From Bacteroidales bacterium (GTDB taxonomy: Bacteria > Bacteroidota > Bacteroidia > Bacteroidales > JAADJA01), in contig JAIORT010000122.1 in NCBI GenBank assembly GCA_021107975.1, forward strand, positions 1 to 8,386: a DNA stretch of 8,386 nt, read 5' to 3'. Shown piece after piece: positions 7,030 to 8,386 of this stretch. Numbering within the stretch: position 1 is the stretch's first letter; every line of letters begins with the position of its first letter. The translations under genes were made by a program, and so were the position numbers. The notes under the pieces were generated by a model, which saw only the letters and a program-made list of their open reading frames with translations, had not been told where the DNA came from and searched no databases.

Positions 7030-7346
7030 TTAAAAAACCAACTGACTTTCAAATCTCCTATTATCAATGCTCTCTTGATATTCTTCTTGTGTCATATTTA
7101 ATATATCAAGAGGAATATTATATTTTCTTAATAAATAAAATTCAGCTTCCATCATCATTTTTGAGCGTTCAAAAATACTTTTTCCTTTAAAATCGTCTGA
7201 TATAACAATTAAATCCAAATCACTGTCATCAGTATTAATTCCTTTTAAAACTGAACCAAACAATGCCACGTGCTCAACACTTATTCCGGTTGCAAATAAT
7301 GATTTTTTAAAAAATCTACCATTTCATTTATTGTTTCTTTATCCAT
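7030..7346 (-). pseudogene. MNT-type nucleotidyltransferase gene interrupted by a frameshift
   Basis: The 3' part (7030-7269 and further upstream in the same frame) encodes VALFGSVLKGINTDDSDLDL followed by IVISDDF, the GS-x(n)-DxD signature of a minimal nucleotidyltransferase. It continues with FERSKMMMEAEFYLLRKYNI and PLDILNMTQEEYQES. The 5' part starts at ATG 7346-7344 (MDKETINEMVDFLK) but is in another frame and stops at TAA 7283-7281 after 21 codons. The two join at the T6A6 tract (7303-7314 on the + strand). One extra A, or a -1 slip, restores FLKKSLFATGISVEHVALFG and gives a 105-residue protein, about the size of the intact MNT at 4616-4936. A GTG at 7269 is an unlikely true start because it would cut off the first strand. 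The cause may be mutation, an assembly or sequencing error, or frameshifting. No HEPN partner is visible. It lies inside the nqr cluster. Confidence 0.8.
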
Positions 7347-7369
7347 TACCGTGTATTATTCATAAAATC

Positions 7370-7489
7370 TCACGCAAAGACGCTAAGCCGCAAAGAACAT
7401 TAAATATTCGTCAGACCACTTCGCACAAGGCAAACACACAGGACAGGGGTCAGACGAATTTCAATTCAAATCTCTGCGTCTTTGCGTGA
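7370..7489. repeat. 120-bp composite inverted-repeat element between nqrE and the broken MNT gene
   Basis: The outer arms TCACGCAAAGACGC (7370-7383) and GCGTCTTTGCGTGA (7476-7489) are perfect 14-bp reverse complements. An inner pair, ATTCGTCAGAC (7406-7416) and GTCAGACGAAT (7449-7459), matches at 10 of 11 positions with one A-A mismatch. The left arm also holds a three-unit octamer series, CGCAAAGA-CGCTAAGC-CGCAAAGA (7373-7396). No gene fits in it. The CGCAAAGACGC motif is, as I recall, widespread in intergenic regions of environmental bacterial genomes. The element could fold as a long hairpin in the nqrE transcript or be a non-autonomous mobile repeat. Confidence 0.75.
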
Positions 7490-7502
7490 TGAATTATTTA
7501 GT

Positions 7503-8120
7503 CTAAAGTTTTATCCCCATAAAACTCATAAACGCAATGCCCATCAAACCGGTAATTATAAATGTTATTCCCAGTCCTCTGAGCGGAGCAGGAACATTTG
7601 AATATTTAATTTTTTCGCGAATAGCAGCAATTCCGATTATCGCAAGGAAAAAACCAACTCCTGAACCAAGCCCGAAAGATGTAGCTTCGGCAATTGATTC
7701 ATACTCTCTTTCCTGCATAAACAGCGAACCCCCAAGTATTGCACAGTTCACAGCTATTAAGGGAAGAAAGATACCGAGTGAATTATACAATGCCGGGGCA
7801 AACTTCTCAACAACCATTTCAACTAACTGAACCATTGAAGCAATAACTGCAATGAACATGATAAAACTTAGAAAACTAAGGTCAACCTCTGCAAATCCTT
7901 CTCCCAACCATGATAAAGCTCCTGCTTCTAATATGTATTTATTAAGTAAATAATCTACAGGTACGGTAATACCCAAAACGAAAACTACCGCAATTCCAAG
8001 TCCGAAAGAAGTATTTACCGTTTTAGATACGGCCAGGTATGAACACATGCCTAAGAAATAGGCAAATACCATGTTATCAATAAAGATGGACTTTATGAAT
8101 ATGTTAAAAAGTTCTTGCAT
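7503..8120 (-). CDS. nqrE: Na+-translocating NADH:quinone reductase subunit E
   Basis: NqrE is one of the two homologous membrane subunits (with NqrD) that hold the buried iron centre of Na+-NQR and form part of the Na+ path. The 205-residue protein is highly hydrophobic, fitting the six transmembrane helices known for the family. It begins with the typical MQELFNIFIKSIFIDNMVFA and keeps both conserved cysteines, Cys26 (FLGMCSYLAVS) and Cys126 (IAVNCAILGGSLF), which correspond to the intramembrane iron ligands. Other family segments are FMFIAVIASMVQLVEM-like (near 87-102), SFGLGSGVGFFLAIIGIAAI (148-167) and VPAPLRGLGITFI. The gene is intact. It lies 126 bp from nqrD, and about 520 bp separate it from nqrF, more than usual for this operon. 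Confidence 0.97.
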   Translation of the reverse strand: MQELFNIFIKSIFIDNMVFAYFLGMCSYLAVSKTVNTSFGLGIAVVFVLGITVPVDYLLNKYILEAGALSWLGEGFAEVDLSFLSFIMFIAVIASMVQLVEMVVEKFAPALYNSLGIFLPLIAVNCAILGGSLFMQEREYESIAEATSFGLGSGVGFFLAIIGIAAIREKIKYSNVPAPLRGLGITFIITGLMGIAFMSFMGIKL

Positions 8121-8196
8121 GATTATCTTATTTTAAGAATTAAAATCTACTGTAATTTATTGTAATTAAAACTAACTTTCATTTTTCATTATTACT

Positions 8197-8242
8197 AACT
8201 GCCGACTGTTTTCATTTTTTGCCAACTGCTGACTGCCAACTG
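8197..8242. repeat. Tandem heptamer repeat in the nqrD-nqrE gap
   Basis: CCAACTG (8222-8228), CTGACTG (8229-8235) and CCAACTG (8236-8242) are three tandem heptamers. A related AACTGCCGACTG lies at 8197-8208. ACTGTTTTC follows both blocks (8205-8213 and 8239-8247, offset 34), so the region looks like a partial duplication that runs up to the nqrD stop codon (8247-8249). It accounts for part of the 126-bp nqrD-nqrE spacer; the rest (8121-8196) is AT-rich with no recognisable feature. Confidence 0.65.
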
Positions 8243-8246
8243 TTTT

Positions 8247-8386
8247 CTATTTATCTTCAATCAATTCTTTATCCCTCGATCTTTGTATCCAAATAATAAT
8301 TCCAACAACAATAAGGGCCATTGGCGGCAATATCATAAATCCATTATTTTCATAACCCAATTTGTATAATCCGAGAGTTTCCATTA
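8247..8386 (-). CDS. nqrD: Na+-translocating NADH:quinone reductase subunit D (C-terminal end, 5' part outside window)
   Basis: The last 45 complete codons of a minus-strand gene are visible, ending at TAG (8247-8249). The frame stays open to the window edge, so the ATG at 8384-8382 is an internal Met, not a start. The sequence shows a final transmembrane helix (FMILPPMALIVVGIIIWIQR) followed by a charged tail (SRDKELIEDK), matching the NqrD C-terminus as I know it from Bacteroidota. Its position directly before nqrE in the nqrD-E-F order supports the call. The iron-ligand cysteines of NqrD lie outside the window. Confidence 0.87.
   Translation of the reverse strand, partial: METLGLYKLGYENNGFMILPPMALIVVGIIIWIQRSRDKELIEDK

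Noticed and set aside
7370..7489. CRISPR array or insertion-sequence ends at the inverted repeats
   Set aside because: There are no regularly spaced direct repeats with spacers, no transposase fragment between or beside the arms, and no visible target-site duplication.

Overview
The window looks like a chromosomal segment of an uncultured or poorly studied Bacteroidota (Bacteroidales-like) bacterium. The evidence is AT-rich DNA, an rpoC followed by a DUF3467-type gene, a lipoprotein-type ApbE, Na+-NQR subunits with Bacteroidota-style sequences, starts without clear Shine-Dalgarno sites, and gaps filled with short repeats. The species cannot be named from this sequence.

Layout. Positions 1-2228 (+) hold the C-terminal half of rpoC (RNA polymerase beta'), followed by a small DUF3467-type gene (2323-2634, +) and a probable intrinsic terminator (2664-2692). 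Everything after that lies on the minus strand and is transcribed from right to left. From the right edge the order is nqrD (3' end only), nqrE, a frameshifted nucleotidyltransferase (MNT) gene, nqrF, a compact antitoxin / PIN toxin / MNT trio, a small outer-membrane-type protein gene, and apbE, which converges on the rpoC operon.

Function. The backbone is the 3' part of a Na+-translocating NADH:quinone oxidoreductase cluster. NqrD and NqrE are membrane subunits, NqrF is the NADH-oxidising FAD/2Fe-2S subunit, and ApbE is the flavin transferase that covalently attaches FMN to Nqr subunits. These genes are usually close together, but here they are separated by accessory DNA. A repeat-filled gap lies between nqrD and nqrE. 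A broken MNT gene plus a 120-bp inverted-repeat element lies between nqrE and nqrF. A three-gene toxin-antitoxin-like cassette plus an outer-membrane-type gene lies between nqrF and apbE.

The most interesting items are three. First, the overlapping antitoxin-PIN-MNT trio, which could be a three-component module. Second, the MNT gene broken exactly at a T6/A6 tract that contains two tandem -1 slippery heptamers. Third, the concentration of repeats and mobile-type small genes inside one respiratory operon.
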